Under the pieces are notes generated by a model. It searched no databases. It had not been told where the DNA came from and saw only the letters and a list, made by a program, of their open reading frames with translations. Below are positions 32,101-32,122 of a DNA stretch of 32,122 nucleotides, in pieces. The stretch comes from Acidimicrobiaceae bacterium. GTDB lineage: Bacteria; Actinomycetota; Acidimicrobiia; Acidimicrobiales; RAAP-2. Within the stretch, counting starts at the first letter, position 1, and each line of letters opens with the position of its first letter. The stretch spans positions 22,475-54,596 of the forward strand of contig PKZN01000043.1 of NCBI GenBank assembly GCA_003133075.1. Reading direction: 5' to 3'. A program made the translations under genes and the position numbers.

Positions 32101-32122
32101 TGGTGGGCGCTGAGGGACTCGA
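32101..32122 (-). tRNA. tRNA 3' end (partial, cut by the window edge)
   Basis: Read on the - strand: T-loop end TCGAGT, T-stem CCCTC, acceptor strand AGCGCCC, discriminator A and an encoded CCA (32103-32101). The identity cannot be set because the anticodon lies outside. It is the likely attachment site of the adjacent integrase. Confidence 0.7.

Overview
The window looks like an accessory, defence-rich stretch of an actinobacterial chromosome. The MobF relaxase, the IS3-type insertion sequence, the PbpA-like penicillin-binding protein, the ECF sigma factor, moderate-to-high GC and at least one leaderless-looking gene all fit Actinomycetota. The exact lineage cannot be read from the sequence. 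Two tRNA-related junctions (a tRNA-Lys 3' fragment ending near 24978 on the + strand, and a tRNA 3' end at 32101 on the - strand) and a tyrosine integrase beside the second suggest that the window spans parts of two tRNA-anchored islands.

Layout. 1-5.0 kb: a small superinfection-immunity-like membrane protein; a promoter feeding a highly structured non-coding stretch (about 624-750); a metallo-beta-lactamase-fold hydrolase coupled to a four-TM protein; and, convergent to these, a TIR-domain effector followed by an FtsH/M41-like HEASH peptidase. 5.0-8.7 kb: a MobF relaxase-helicase with a candidate oriT upstream. 8.9-12.3 kb: a secreted protein, a class B penicillin-binding protein, an ECF sigma factor and a possible truncated anti-sigma-like gene. 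12.9-14.4 kb: an ImmA/IrrE peptidase overlapping a class III (Pycsar-like) nucleotide cyclase. 14.7-16.1 kb: small hypotheticals, one cut by an IS3-family element (16091-17389). 17.6-18.5 kb: an XRE regulator and a second ImmA/IrrE peptidase, divergent from the ubiquitin-like operon.

18.7-21.6 kb is the most striking part: a tightly overlapping operon of a ubiquitin-like protein, an E2-like protein, a JAB/JAMM isopeptidase and an E1-like enzyme. It is a complete bacterial ubiquitination-like (Bil/Bub-type) cassette. It is followed after 3 nt by a 57-residue single-TM protein that I do not recognise as a known member of such operons. Next come hipBA (21.7-23.3 kb) with a clear promoter and palindromic operators, and a HEPN-like gene broken by two frameshifts (23.5-24.8 kb).

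24.8-32.1 kb: 12-bp-phased TGAGGGATG-type repeats near both tRNA junctions (candidate integrase arm sites), gene remnants, a YefM/RelE-type toxin-antitoxin pair whose toxin has a long zinc-finger-like extension, a TIGR04141/DUF6119 protein, a lipoprotein, a frameshifted secreted protein, a small hypothetical and the integrase. Functionally the window combines mobility genes (relaxase, integrase, IS) with several likely anti-phage or stress modules. All functional statements rest on motif reading only.
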